This document shows positions 10,074 through 22,613 of a DNA stretch of 42,435 bases, one piece after another. Both the position numbers and the translations under genes were made by a program. The DNA is from Echinococcus granulosus (lineage: Eukaryota; Platyhelminthes; Cestoda; Cyclophyllidea; Taeniidae): assembly GCF_000524195.1 (NCBI RefSeq), contig NW_020170439.1, positions 450,671 to 493,105 of the forward strand. Direction: 5' to 3'. Under the pieces are notes generated by a model. The model was not told the DNA's origin, did not search any database, and saw only the letters and a program-made list of their open reading frames with translations. Within the stretch, counting starts at the first letter, position 1, and each line of letters begins with the position of its first letter.

Positions 10074-13000
10074 ATGCCTGATATCTTAGGTTTTATGAAT
10101 GACCTAGACGTCACGAATTGTCCTTTGCAAGTCCCTTCATTTGTCGTCGTTCGTGCTCGCGGCTCATTCTCCTCATTCGGAATGATTTCTTTCGCTTCGC
10201 TTAGTCCAAATCCTCTTGTTTTTGAGCCCATTAGTAGCATGAATAGTGTTTATTACGATCCTGCTAATGGGCAGGTAATGTGAGCTGTGTACCTTATCAA
10301 GAGAATGGTGGTGTAGCCAAATTGCTTGCTTTGCGTTATTTCATCTTGGAGTACGCCAATCCAGTCTAGCTCTCTTCCGCTTTTTGCATTTAAAGTATGT
10401 TGTGCTTTGTAAACACCTGCCACCATTCTCGTCTTGTCCACAAATCGCTTTCTCTTGTGTGAAGTAACTATGATTGGCCCTCATTCTAGGTATTTACTCT
10501 TCGTGCGAGAGGTGCTATGGGAGTGAATGTCAAGTCGTTAGAATCCCGAAAAACATCTAATTTTCGGTTGGTCATACCACTTTGCCTATTCATTACGAAA
10601 TATTTCACGTCTTTTCAGGATCTGTGATAAAGGAGAGGTCCTTTCGATTAAGTTCGATCCCAACTGTACAGTTCTGAGTCTGCAACGGAAGCGAAATTGT
10701 GTTGACTTTATAAACTTTGAAAATGGTCGTCCAGAAGACATTGAATACTCGCAAACTTGCAAGGTATGAAGAATTTAAGTATTGGCTTAAATGTTCCCTT
10801 TTAGAAAACGGCTTCAAGTATAATCGGTTTTATTTGGTCCAGTGACAACGAAATAATTTTTGTTACAAATGAAGGCTTTGAACTATACCAGGTAAATGTA
10901 CCTAACTGAATAGAGCTTTTTCTCCACCCTATCTTCTTAATGTGCGTGCTATAGGTTCTTCCTGATAGCCACCTTGTTCGCGCTCTCAAACACGGCTCCG
11001 TTCAGACAAACTGGTACGCATGGGATCCTCTCAACAAAATTCTTCTCCTCTCAACTGGTGATTTGGGGAACCGTATCCATGTGACTTCTTTTGCAAATGT
11101 GAGAAACTACTGTGTTAATTTGTACTAATTGGTAAAAATACCAGTTATTATTTCAATTTAGAATCGATACTGCATTCGATGCTGTTTTTGTCCCCATTCA
11201 CCTGTTTGGTGTCCAAATTTAGTTAGACAGATCATTTGTGAATAATTTCTCGTTGATTACTTCCAAGGCGCCCTTGCACATCCTCAAGAGCGCGCAACTT
11301 TTGCTCTGAATTTGTGGATTGGACCAGGCAACAGCTTAATTGTTTGAATATGAGGAAATCTTTCAGTTAAACATCTCTCTTATACCATGTAAGATGTGTA
11401 TTCTGGAGACCAGATCTATAATTTGATTGGTTGGAACATCTATGTACTATTCTAGTTGATAACCTTTCCTGGTGGCAGATTGAAAGAATTTTAAAGACTT
11501 CAACCCCTTTTCGGTTTTAGGGTTTTGTAACGAAATGTTCGAGTTTTGAGGTACCCGAAGAAGAGATTCTCTCTCCGTCTTCGACTTCAACATCAGCGGC
11601 ATCAGATGACTTAAAGAAACTTCAGCAAAAGAATTGTCTTCTGGCTAATCTGTACGTTTTATTGCTGAAAAGTTTGACGTCTGGTTATTTTTTTCCTCTA
11701 GTATTCTGTTTACAACGTAGTAACGATGCACTTGGGAACCACCTATACGGTTTGGTTGGTCGGTTCTTCTAATGGGTCTCATGAGAAATAAGGTAGATGT
11801 GCTAACAGCTTTAAAATATAGATATTTTGATGGAATGAACTAACCAAGTGGCTACTTGTCTTTTCTCCCTGAACGGTGGCAACATCAACTTTGACGGGGT
11901 TTTTCTTTGAGTAGATAACTCATGTGTCTTTCTCAATTTTGACTTTGCTCTTATTCACCATGCATGGACTTCTTTTTTACCTCCTTTTATGCATCAGACC
12001 GAATTAATTGATAAATGTTTTCTTTTGCAGCTATGGCCAACTCTACGCTTGCATTCTGTCTCATAGTTTGGAGGGTGGAGTTCAACTTGTACTTTATCAA
12101 TTGATGCGGTAAGTCAATTTGTCCGATGCAGTCATCCATTCATCATGATACTCTCTTTTAAATTCGGTAGGATACCCACCCGATAGTTCCTCTATTTGAC
12201 GTTCCGAGTCTTTTCTGAAATAGTAATGAGCCACGCCTCTAGGGGCTTTTTACTAATAATGCACAGGAAGGCTGGGACATAGTGGACACTGAGGCCTTAC
12301 CTAGTTAAACGCACAACTAAACAAGAAATCAAATCACTTCAGTGTAACTATTTCCCATACTACTTTTTCCCCCAAAGTCATGAAATATATGCAAGTAATT
12401 AACGTTTTCACTTATTTTTAAACCAAACTTGGAGTTTGGTTAATCTTATTTGCCTTTAGACGAGGTCCAGTACGACGTCGGCATGTCTTAGTAGTCCCTG
12501 AGGTGGGTCGGATTGCGGTGAGTTTTGTGCGCGATCTGGTCCTCGTGCACCACCAACACTCGCGTACCTCTCTCGCCTATGACATCGCTTCTGCCGCTGG
12601 TACTGCCTCCGCAACTAGGGGATTAGCAAAGAATGAACGGTTAGATGATTATGGCGGTCCTCAATATCACTATCCTCTTCTCCCACCCGCATCGCTGGCG
12701 GAAGTGAGCATCCCTTGCAAAAGTAGGTCAAAATGTCAACACATCCATCTATCGATCCTTTCTTAGAGATGTTCTGCCACCTCTTCGTGTGCCTAGTTGA
12801 TCCACATTCACATCTTTTAATGCATGTTGAGATATTCATCAAATTACATTACCTGGCTGCTTCCTGAGACTCTTCCAGTTAGAGGACTAGTACTGTGACA
12901 TGTCTGACCAGCAGTGCCTTCTCTCTCTCATACACCATAAAATAGGTTATTTCTCCCATACGTTTAGTCATCTATGAGTTCGTGTATTGGTTGATTAAGT

Positions 13001-16000
13001 TGTCTTAAAGACTTTCGTCGACTCGCTTATCCCCTTATCGCTAGTTGTTGTTCACCTATCGAATCCGTGCAAAAGTGAGCTTTTTGTAATTTAATCGAGC
13101 AGTTGGGTCCCCTCTCATAAAGTACGAATTTCTTTCTCCTGTCTATGGGTCAGTTTGGGTGCTCATAAAATCTTTTTACATTTCTTCAATTGACTATCTT
13201 AGCGAACTCCTGGTAGATGTAGCTGTCCATTATTCCGCCAAATTTCGCTGAGGATGTTCTCAATGTACTCGAATGTGCAAGTTCCCAAGTACGCGACTTC
13301 TGTCGACACATGTTGACAAATCTCAGCCTATTTGCGTCATTTTTCTTCTCTTATGGCGGTCATCATTCCTCAACCTTACTTGCGAAGCGCATCAAATATA
13401 AGCCTTTAAATCTTATCCTTTTGAGATTTTAAGGAGGTTTTATTTTTTTCTTCTTCCCTTGTAGATGTTCCAGCTCTCTCTCTTGAACCAGAAACCGAGT
13501 TTCATACACCTCTATGTATCCTTTCCTTTATTCATCAAATTTAAACCCTATCAATTATAATTACTCGGCTCCCTTAACGGCATCTTCACGAAGACACCCC
13601 CTCTTGGATAATCATTCCGCCTAACGTTGTCATTGACGGTAGTCTGGGTAATATTCTATCAACAAATTTAAACCTGCAGTCTTGTTTGCGTCCTTTTTAA
13701 ATGGGCTTTATTTTTTCCTTGTTTAATTATTGACACAGGTTGCTTATGGACAGTGGATCTGAATCTCGAAGCCTTCACAAAACTTATTCCTGATCCGGTA
13801 AGATTTTTATCTTCTTTTCTTGCTATTCTGGGAAAAAGGGAAACAGACAATCCCTTCCCTTGTTTTACTTTTTTAAAGCCGTATGAGCTAATAATGAGGT
13901 TGCCTGATATTGTTATTTCCAAGACTTGCTTTTTTTGCTAAAGACAGACATCTATCGAGGTGTCTGAAAGTATGAGGTTCTACTGGAAGGGTGGATTGAC
14001 TTGCTATTTTCTTTTTGTATATATCGATCACCTTTGAAAATATGGGGAAGGATAAATTCCTTTCTTTTCAGATGAAGTCATACCATTTGGTGTCGTGTGA
14101 ACTAATTGGTAGTCACCTTCATTTTTTTTAAAAAAAGGAAAATTTTGGACTTTAAATATTAAGCGGACCTAGTCTTGTCTATCTACTAACTCCCTTGAAT
14201 GTCGGTGGATGTGTGAAATAGCCGAATAAGTTTGTGTGGTAGTAAGAAAAAGAACCAATCGGTAATTTTAAAAAATTACGGGATCATCTTTTTAGCTAAA
14301 GATGGAATGCGGAAGTCATTTCACGACGCAGTACACTTGTGTGGCGCGTTTTCCGGTAGGCAAAGTGAACAAAGAATTGGAAGTCATCTGTTGTTAATCC
14401 ATTCGCCTAATATTTTGGGGTGGTGAAGATTCGGTTTTTGAAGCAAAAAACAACGCAAGTACCATCTGCTGGGTTTGTCCGGCAAAAATCTTGCCAGATG
14501 TGGCTGGGTATAAAGTATGCAGAAAGCGGATCAGATCGTAACAAAGACTGTCTTACCGATAGACTAACGCATATTTATCGTCACAGGTTGTCAGAACTCA
14601 TTGCGGTAAGCTATTATCTAGAAATCATACGAATAAATAGTATCACAGCCTCGGTAACTCGTCAATTTAAATGACCCCCAAACACTGTATCAGTGTGTAG
14701 GTATCGCCTAAACGCTGTTTTTTGGAATAAAAAACGGATTTACTACAGACAGTGGCCTGTAGGAGGCTTCTTTACATTCTTGACCTGGTCAATAACTTTA
14801 GAACCTGTGTAAACTCTGCAAAACAAAGATGTGAAACCGAGCCAATTAACTGGTTTCGCTGCCCTTTTGTAAAAGCATTAGGGATGCCTGGCCAATCGGA
14901 GTACTGCATTGCCCGAGTTTTTTGCACGCCATTGACCAATCAGAATGCCGCATTCCTAATATTATTAAATCTTAACCTGATTTTCAATAGCTTGTCAAGA
15001 TCGAATGCGCTGCTATCTCTGTAACACGTCATTACGCTTTTTATTTATGACAGAGCCTTGATTTGCGGTCTTTTTCGACTCCTACTACTATTTCACGTGT
15101 TTGGGCGAGCAAAATGGACAAACTTGAGGTATTCCTCCCGCACGAAACAAATCGTCAATTAGTAAGATGATTTTGAGTTTCGAATTTGTCAGCCTGGTAG
15201 AATCAGCCTGCGCCAAAACCACTCATAATTCATTCCTTTAAAATTGGAAACGATAAAATGAATAGTGGTTAGTATCCAAGCTTCTTTCGTGGTCATTTCC
15301 TCCTGGCATCATAACGATTTGCTGGTTTATCAAACCAAGTTGAAATCTTTAATTTAGCTGGTATACGATAGAAGTGGTGTCGTAGGTCATAAGCCTGTCC
15401 CACTGCATACTAGCAGCCAGCGCACATATCAACGACCAGCCCTTGCATGTAACATCGTGAAGTGATGAGGTGTCTTGTGAAGATGCAAGAATTTGTGTAA
15501 TGCGACGACAGAACTGCTGTCCTTTTTGAACAAATCGTATGAACTTTTAAAGACGTTTGTGTGTCCTGCCAGTGCTTATTCTGGACTGAAGAATCCGATT
15601 TTGGGTAATCTCTGCATGAAATTGCACAAGAGAGTACTCTTTCTGAGGCCTTTTGTCTTGGGATAAATATGACTTTGAAGCTTATTTGGATCAAAGAGGA
15701 AGAAGTGGCGCTCTGTCACTTGCGAAATATTGCCAAGAGGCGGTGTTTGCGTGTATGACTGATGTAGATTAATCGCCATATTTAGCTGATCAAAGCCAAG
15801 AACACGATTATTCTGGGCCTATTCTGCCAAAAATTGAACAGAAAGGCATTTAGAAATGTTTTAGGAAAGCTGAATACGGGGGACGCGTCAGTTGGGTATC
15901 TAAATCCTTGACAAAAAAGTGGTACAGGCGTTTCAACTTTCAATTTGGGCGGGTGTCTGTTTCGTCATCGTGTCGTGCGGAAGTCTCCTCACAGTTTTAG

Positions 16001-19000
16001 CTTTGCGGAAACCGTTTTTCTGACTTTTACACTTTTGCATCCTTTTATTTGGTTTGTAATTTCCATTCTTTGATGCCACTTTAAAATGTGCAGTTTTTGA
16101 GTGGCAATAGTCTATCGGTTTCCATGTGCCATTGGTTGGTCGTCAGCCAATCAGCTCCCAGTTTCTCCTAAACGTGGCTCGCGCTTGTAGATCACCCTGG
16201 TGGATTGTTTGCTAAACCGACCGGGTGCTAAGTCCGTTCTGCGACACTACTGTCAAGACATGGCGGAAAAACTTGTGAAAGCATCCACGAAAACACCTTC
16301 GGAAGGGGATGACGGGGATTCCTTTGTTCAACAACTAGAAATCGTCTCCCACCTTCTGTCTCGCCTTGCTGACGTGCAGAAAGCTGCAAGAAAGGCTTCA
16401 AAAAGTAGCAGAAGCAGCTATTTATCCGGGTGTGATGGAGAAAGAAGTCAGGTGGGTGGTCCCTTAAGTCTATCAGCCAAATGAATGATCGCATAGATGG
16501 CTGGGTAATGTGATGTATGAACGTACAGATTATTTGATTGATGATTAGTTGGAATTGTGTTGTTTCACAGATGCGTGATTGGAGAGCTGAGCCGATAAAT
16601 GAAACACTGGATGGTTGGTTACTTGGATGAATTTGTTGATGGTTGGGCGATGTGGTGTTTGGTCAGATAGGTCAGAAACATGAATGTATGGCAGGCCAGA
16701 GAGGTAAATGGATGGTTTGATAATTCATAAGTCGATGAACGGACGGGCAAGTCGTTGAATGCATAGTTGGTTGGGTGGATGGGTGTTCGTTTGGATGGGT
16801 GAATCGACTAAAATCTGGGTGAAGGAATGGGTGGGTTTACAGATGCCCGAATGGCTCGACAGTTATTTTGTTGATTGAATGAAGTAGTGAGTGGATGCAT
16901 GGATGAGCGAATCGATCCGCACCGTGGCAGAATTATGAATGCATGAAGTGTTTTTTTTCCTAACCATTGGCTTTTTTGTTAGGAAACAGTTCCTTTCGAG
17001 CCAATTCGTCGTTTCTATCGACAGCCACTTGTCTTCTCTCCTGATGACGTTTACGAAACTATTTTCGCTCCACTTGCCTCTTTTTCCAATGTGAGTTTCC
17101 TTGTTCTTTCTTCCTCTGAAGGATGTATCCGTTTCAGTATAATTTACCTTGTATTGCCAACCCATGAAATGTCCCGGCCAATCGCTTTACCAAAATGTCT
17201 TGTGGACTGGCCAATCACTGCCCAAGGCTTCAGATTACCTAGTTATCAAGTCGGAACAACTTTCTTCCAAAGAATCGCGTGAATTTAGAAATAAGGTTTA
17301 ACACTTATATTTTGTATGCAAAAGCTTATGCAGAAATTTCGTTTCCAATCTGTTAAACGCGCTCCAGATAATCATCCATTCTGTATCAGGTCTCTCTTAC
17401 CAATAGAATTACAACTCTTCCATTTTTTCTTTTGCAGGACCTGAAAATCCAGAAAATTCTTTCTCATCTCATCTTAGGATATATTAGCGATCTCAAGTCT
17501 CGTTCCCTTGTTATTGATGTAAGTGTTTATTAGATTTTACCACTTTTGAAAGGGAAGGAAGACAAAACTTTCAACAACCTCAGTGTAGAGTTGTTTGGCC
17601 ATGTAAACCGGGATTTTTGCGGGAAGTGTTTGATTTTTTGCCATTAGTTACAAACTGCTCCAAACCCACTCCTATGGTATAAAGAACGAGGCCTTTTGGT
17701 GAGAAATTCACTCAAAGCCCATGTCTCTCATTGAGGCAGTCACGAGATGCTGAGCTAACCCTCAGCGATTCTCATTCGTTTGCTGTAACTGTCGTGGATG
17801 ATAATCTGGATGATCATGATGGGGTTTCTGCAAAGAGAGCGCTCTCAATGTTGGCTAGTTACTCCCATCCCTCTTATTTCTGGTTTAACGTTGAACTGCC
17901 TCTCTTTAGGCTTTTTTTTACTGCTTCGCCAACTTTTGTTTGGCAAAATTTTGCTTCAAGATCAGTAACTGACTGCGTTTATGTGTATTTTGGGTCTGCC
18001 AAAGTTTTCTTTTTGAGTTTTGAATGCTTCGACCATGGGAAAATTCAAAATACATGATTTTATTAAAGCTAAGGCGCGAAGCGTTACCTTCCTTCCTCCC
18101 ACTTTAAGGTACGCAGTGTGTTCTTTCTACAGATGCGTTCTACAGTAGCATTGTTCTTCTACAGGAAGTGCAGCCTCTTCCCGCCAATCTATTATTCCAG
18201 ACTGCTTTTGAAGAAGATGAAGGAGGAAGTTATCATTGTACACAGTTGTGAGTGTCACCAGTATACCACACCAATTCACTTGGCTTGCACAACTTTTCAG
18301 GTTGGTTTAGGTGCGCATTACTGACAGAAGAAACCATTTGCAGTTCTTCCTCTGGAGAGCGCCCCACTACTTGTCTCAAGTTGTTGTAGACTTCCAAACT
18401 ACACTTGTCCTTAGGTCAACATTCTGCAGAATCTTTTACTGGAAAAGTAGAGAGTGTTGCTGTTGTTGTACTTTGACAAAGCCTTGTTTTTCCACATATA
18501 ATGTATTCCTTGGCATTGGGCTAAAATTTATATGCCATCTGAATGTTTTTACTGCATGAAAACTGTCTTGGATTGTTTTGTCATTGCCCTTATCTTGATT
18601 GACAAGCATTTCTTAACTCTTCTTTTTGTTTTTTACTCACCTTTTAGCATATATTCTACACCCTTCTGGTGGAAAGTCTTGTCAAATCTCGCGACTTCTC
18701 GCGTCTCGTTCATCTCCTTCGTTCGAATGTTATTGTTGATTCAACGGAAATGGTGTGTTTTTTACCCTGGTCATTTGAGTTTTTGTTGTTTTCTTTTTGA
18801 TGGTTCATGTGTCCTTCAAGGTTGAAATTTGCCTTTTTGGAGCATTCAAGTTACAGGGCGGTTAAATCTCTAGGTAGATTGATGAATCTATGGATGTTTT
18901 AATGCACCACCAGCTTGTTTAGTAGCTGAATAGATTAGCAGGTGAATATTAAAATGGTCAAAGATGTGACTGGACAGGTGAATGGAAGGATGAATAATCC

Positions 19001-22000
19001 GACGAATGGTCGTGCGCTTAAATGACTAGAAGACTGAAAAGACGAAGGAAGAGATGACCTGATGGAGAATTGAATGACTGGGCGAACTTAATACGTGGAA
19101 TAATCCGATGGGTGGATGGCTAAATAGATCTGTGGACAGGTAGCTAGGCTAGTCGTTATGTGGGTGTTTTAAAGAATGGTTAAACAGTTGGACTGATTGG
19201 CAATGGATAGTGTCAGGGGGATGCGGACGATGCAAATGAGGCTGAAGGAGTATATTCATTTCATTTCATAGCACATCATCCAGTTCTTCCCACTGTGGTG
19301 TGAGATCGCGTAGTTATTTCGATTGTATGCAACCTTCTCAATGATTCATCGGTTTTGTTTGTTCCCCATGACAAAAAAATTCTCATTTTTCCCACATCCT
19401 TGAGTTGTGACGGATCATATCGAGTAGGTAGAGATAATACAAGGTGATGAATGGAAGAATGCACAGTAGCTTCACTAGCCTCCTAAACGTTTTACCCAAA
19501 GTATGTGTTTGTTCTTTGCCTGCTTCCTCTAGGCCAACCAACTTCTCTCCTTTGAATCCGCCTTTCCTCCAGCTGGTCGATTGGCTCTTGATATGCTTCG
19601 GGTCTGTTCTTTGTTCTCTTCTTTCATTCCGCTCAAGGTTGCTTAATCACTAAACCCTTTACCTATGTCATGCCACAATCATTAAGATCTGTGTTTAGCA
19701 GTTTGCTGTTGGACTGCTAGAGGACGACCAGTGGTCAGCGTCCAGGTTTTAGTAGTGGCACCAAAACTCACCCAACCGAATTGGTTAACTTAAATTCCAC
19801 CTAAGCATTAAAGACTATGGAGTGCAAGTAGTCTCCTTAGCTTTTTCTCATCCCCAAATTTATTTGCTCTGTTCAAGACACACGAGTCGACGTAAGTGGT
19901 TATTCACAGACTCTCGGAGACCACAACATGTGTTAAGCGTGTAGTCTTGCCAAATACTACTGGAAGATAATTAAGTAATATTATGGCGAGTCGATATCTC
20001 TTCGGTGTAAAAGAGGCGTACTTCTAATTTTTCGTGAGACCACTTAAGATTTATTCTTTTATGTGAAATAACGTGTAATCCGATTTATGGAGGGTTTCAA
20101 TTGGTCATGACTGTTAGTAAACAATGACACTAATTTAGTTTTTTTTGTCCCATTCACAAACATCTTTTATCACTTAGATGAGGTCAAGAAATTTCCTGTT
20201 TTGCCATAAAAGCGAGGCTCCATTCCCTTTCCCAGGGATTACCGCCTCTCAGACGTTTACCATTCCGATGGTTTAATTTTTATTAACGTACTTTATTCTG
20301 ATCGGTCAATTTTTGTGCCTTTCCTGTTTTTAGCGCCTAGGAACCTCCAATGAAAGTATCGTTGAGGTGCTTCTGGCTAAGAAAGATCCCATAATGGCAT
20401 TGCGGTCAGTTTCTCCTTTCTATGCTTCTTTATTAGCATTCACCAATTTCAAAAAAAAATAGATTGATATCCATTGGAAGAGGAGTTATTTGCCTCCTCC
20501 CTTCTACTAAAATGGTTTTTTGGTAGCCAACTCAGTGTTTATGGGTGTTGCTAGATCTTTGACTTTCCCGCTTTGGAAATAGCGTCGGTATACAACTTCA
20601 GGCTGTCAAGTTGTGAAAGTACGTTAAGCGCTGATGCCGGGTGACCAACAAAAAATATCGCCCAGTTTTCAGTATGTCTTACTACATTGCCTTGATGCAA
20701 CCAGTAGGAACTCTGAAGGTGTCTGTTTTTTGTTTGACGCATGCATTGTTCTCTTTTTAACTCGCATATTGTTATGTTGGCAGTAGGACGAATCTGATAA
20801 ATATGATTTGACCTTGTCTGCCTGCCGACCTGCATTTAACTCGTTTCCAAAGCCACAGAAGCTCCACTTGTATAGTGTCTGGAGAGGGAATGCCTGTAGC
20901 CTCTGAAAAATCTCCTGTTTCGAGCTTCCAGTAGCTCTTATTTTCGTAGCCGTCTCACGAGTATTCCTGAGCCTCGGGTCCACGCTCACTCCCTCCTGAT
21001 TGACGAATATCAGGAGGTGTATTAGGTAAGACGATAGTCATTACAAGGACCAGGCCAATTAAATACCATAAATGTACGAGACTAGGTCACTCACCGTCTC
21101 CGGCAGTCTCCATTAGCCGATCAGTCGTAGCATACGCGCAGGCCGTATTTTCCTGCTTACTCGTACCGGTCGGCAAGCAAAAACGTCTGTGCTGCAGTCT
21201 TCGCTTACTGATTACTCCGATTGGGAACTCGACAGGCTCCAGGCTCACGCATAGGACCCTCGCTTTTCGATTATGGAAGATTTTGCACCTCTGTTTTGCG
21301 TCAAGTGGAGCCTAACGCGGTTTCATTGTGAATGATGAACAATTGTTTCACACTTACATCGACTTGAAGCGGAAATCGTGCACCTAGACCCTCCTTCAGA
21401 CATCCCTTTGAGGGCTTATCACCCTTCCTTGGCCTTGTCCAGTTGTATGTCAATTGGGCATTTGAGAACTAAAACCTGAAGTAGAAATATAGGTACTCAG
21501 GCTTGGGTTGTTTCCTTCACGACACAAAGCGTAGAATGTACACGTGAGGCAAATGATGTACAGGTGTGCGTATGTTGAAGACCTCAAATTCACCTTCCGC
21601 AGCGTCAACTGTGTGCTGCAGTTTTACAGAGCTGTTGACATCGTGCCAGTTGTCGTCTCAGCTGTGCCTAGAAGGTAATCGGAAATAATAAACTAGTTGT
21701 AGTGGAGGCAAGAGTGTTATGATCTGCCTACACAGCAAGGAAAGTAGGTGGAACCCGTTTACGGCCTCAAACAGACCGTGGCGTGCTTGAGCATCTCCCA
21801 CAATATCCGATTCTGTAGTCCACTGGACAGGTAACAGCAGACTCGGGATTTGCTGCTCTAATTGTTTGTTTTTACCAAAACTATGTTCTGCAGTAGACTG
21901 ATTGGATCTCTTCTTTTACTGTCTTGTAGATTCTGCAAAGATCACCGAGAATTGCTAGGTCTCCAGGGTACACCACGGAAGATTCTAGATGCCGCTAAAC

Positions 22001-22361
22001 TTTGTGAGGACCCAATGATCTTCTACTCTGCGTTTCGATTCTTTGAACGTGCTGCCCCACTCGCTCCCTCTCTCGTTCAAGGTATTTTTTCTTGATTGTT
22101 TAACTCCTTTTTCCTTGGGCCAAAAAATGTTAGCCCCTTTAACTTTGAAAGTCAAGCAAAGTGATGCTGTTGGTTGTTGAGTCTTAATGTTACAATCTGA
22201 TTGGTCAGTGGACTAACTTAGTCTCTGCTTTATATGAATTACAAGTTATTGCCTTCTGACTTAATTAATTTTGCTTTTTAGATCCTAAATTTCGCCCCTA
22301 TTTATCGTACTTCGCAAATTTATTTGGTCCAGGAAGTCTTGTTCTCACTAATATCAACTGA
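10074..22361 (+). CDS. RMC1: Regulator of MON1-CCZ1 complex (Mic1 family), 19 exons
   Basis: Exons: 10074-10274, 10490-10566, 10619-10763, 10805-10891, 10955-11098, 11521-11651, 12031-12108, 12460-12722, 13465-13515, 13594-13647, 13739-13797, 16191-16451, 16983-17090, 17438-17518, 18648-18752, 19533-19601, 20334-20404, 21930-22081, 22282-22361. The sum is 2217 nt, 738 residues plus stop; every phase agrees. RMC1 joins MON1-CCZ1, the exchange factor that activates Rab7 on late endosomes and lysosomes. Collinear with human RMC1 (657 residues): YYDPANGQ, CDKGEVLSIKF, IIFVTNEGFELYQ, YGQLY, VRDLVLVHHQ, SWIIIPP, then the C-terminal Mic1 helical domain with FESAFPPAGRLALDML, NESIVEVLLAKK, RKILDAAKLCEDPMIFYSAF and FANLFGPG. 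The N-terminal ~430 residues are the beta-propeller-like half. ATG 10182 in the same frame would give a start closer to the human one. Exons 9 and 10 rest on phase and a short match. Confidence 0.93.
13798..16190 (+). other. longest intron (2.4 kb) of the RMC1 gene
   Basis: Separates the codons for IPDP and ITLVDCLL, which are adjacent in the family alignment, so no exon is missing here. Open frames inside it (14420-14674 plus, 15410-15779 minus) have no family support. No nested gene was seen. Confidence 0.6.
16490..16910. repeat. decayed TGGA/TTGA tetranucleotide array in RMC1 intron 12
   Basis: About 420 bp dominated by GATGG, TTGATGG and GGATGGGTG variants with a broken 4-bp rhythm, for example GGTTGGGTGGATGGGTG near 16770. 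It fills most of the 531 bp intron 16452-16982. Confidence 0.7.
18850..19240. repeat. decayed TGGA/TGAA array in RMC1 intron 15
   Basis: About 390 bp rich in GATTGATGAATC, AGGTGAATGGAAGGATGAAT and GGGTGGATGGC variants, within the 780 bp intron 18753-19532. More eroded than the intron 12 array but with the same motif and strand. Confidence 0.6.
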
Positions 22362-22607
22362 GATGAAAAATTGGGGATTTTTGTCTACTTTCTTGTTGAT
22401 TTGTCTGACCTTCTTTGTTTATTAATTTCTGAATAATGTTTGGTGTTGAATGAAAATGAAGACATTTCTATGATCTCACATACATGTATTTTCTTTTTTT
22501 GCAGAAAGACAAGGCTGTGGTTATTTTCCTCCCTTAAGGAAAGGTTGCCTAGTTTTGTTCGTACACTTCCGACTTCGGTTGGTAGGTAGGTAGGAGGATG
22601 TAAAGTT

Positions 22608-22613
22608 AATAAA
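22608..22613 (+). promoter_or_regulatory. candidate polyadenylation signal of RMC1
   Basis: AATAAA lies 247 nt after the TGA, the first canonical hexamer downstream. It would imply a 3' UTR of about 260-280 nt. Confidence 0.5.

Noticed and set aside
12704..12722. Alternative donor GTGAGC at 12704 for RMC1 exon 8
   Set aside because: It gives phase 0, after which exon 9 would read out of the frame that leads into the conserved SWIIIPP exon; the GTAGGT donor at 12723 keeps the frame.
18165..18247. Exon-like stretch in RMC1 intron 14 with a good acceptor and a TTGTGAGT donor
   Set aside because: It would leave phase 2 before an exon that must be entered in phase 0, and the family alignment joins the flanking exons directly.
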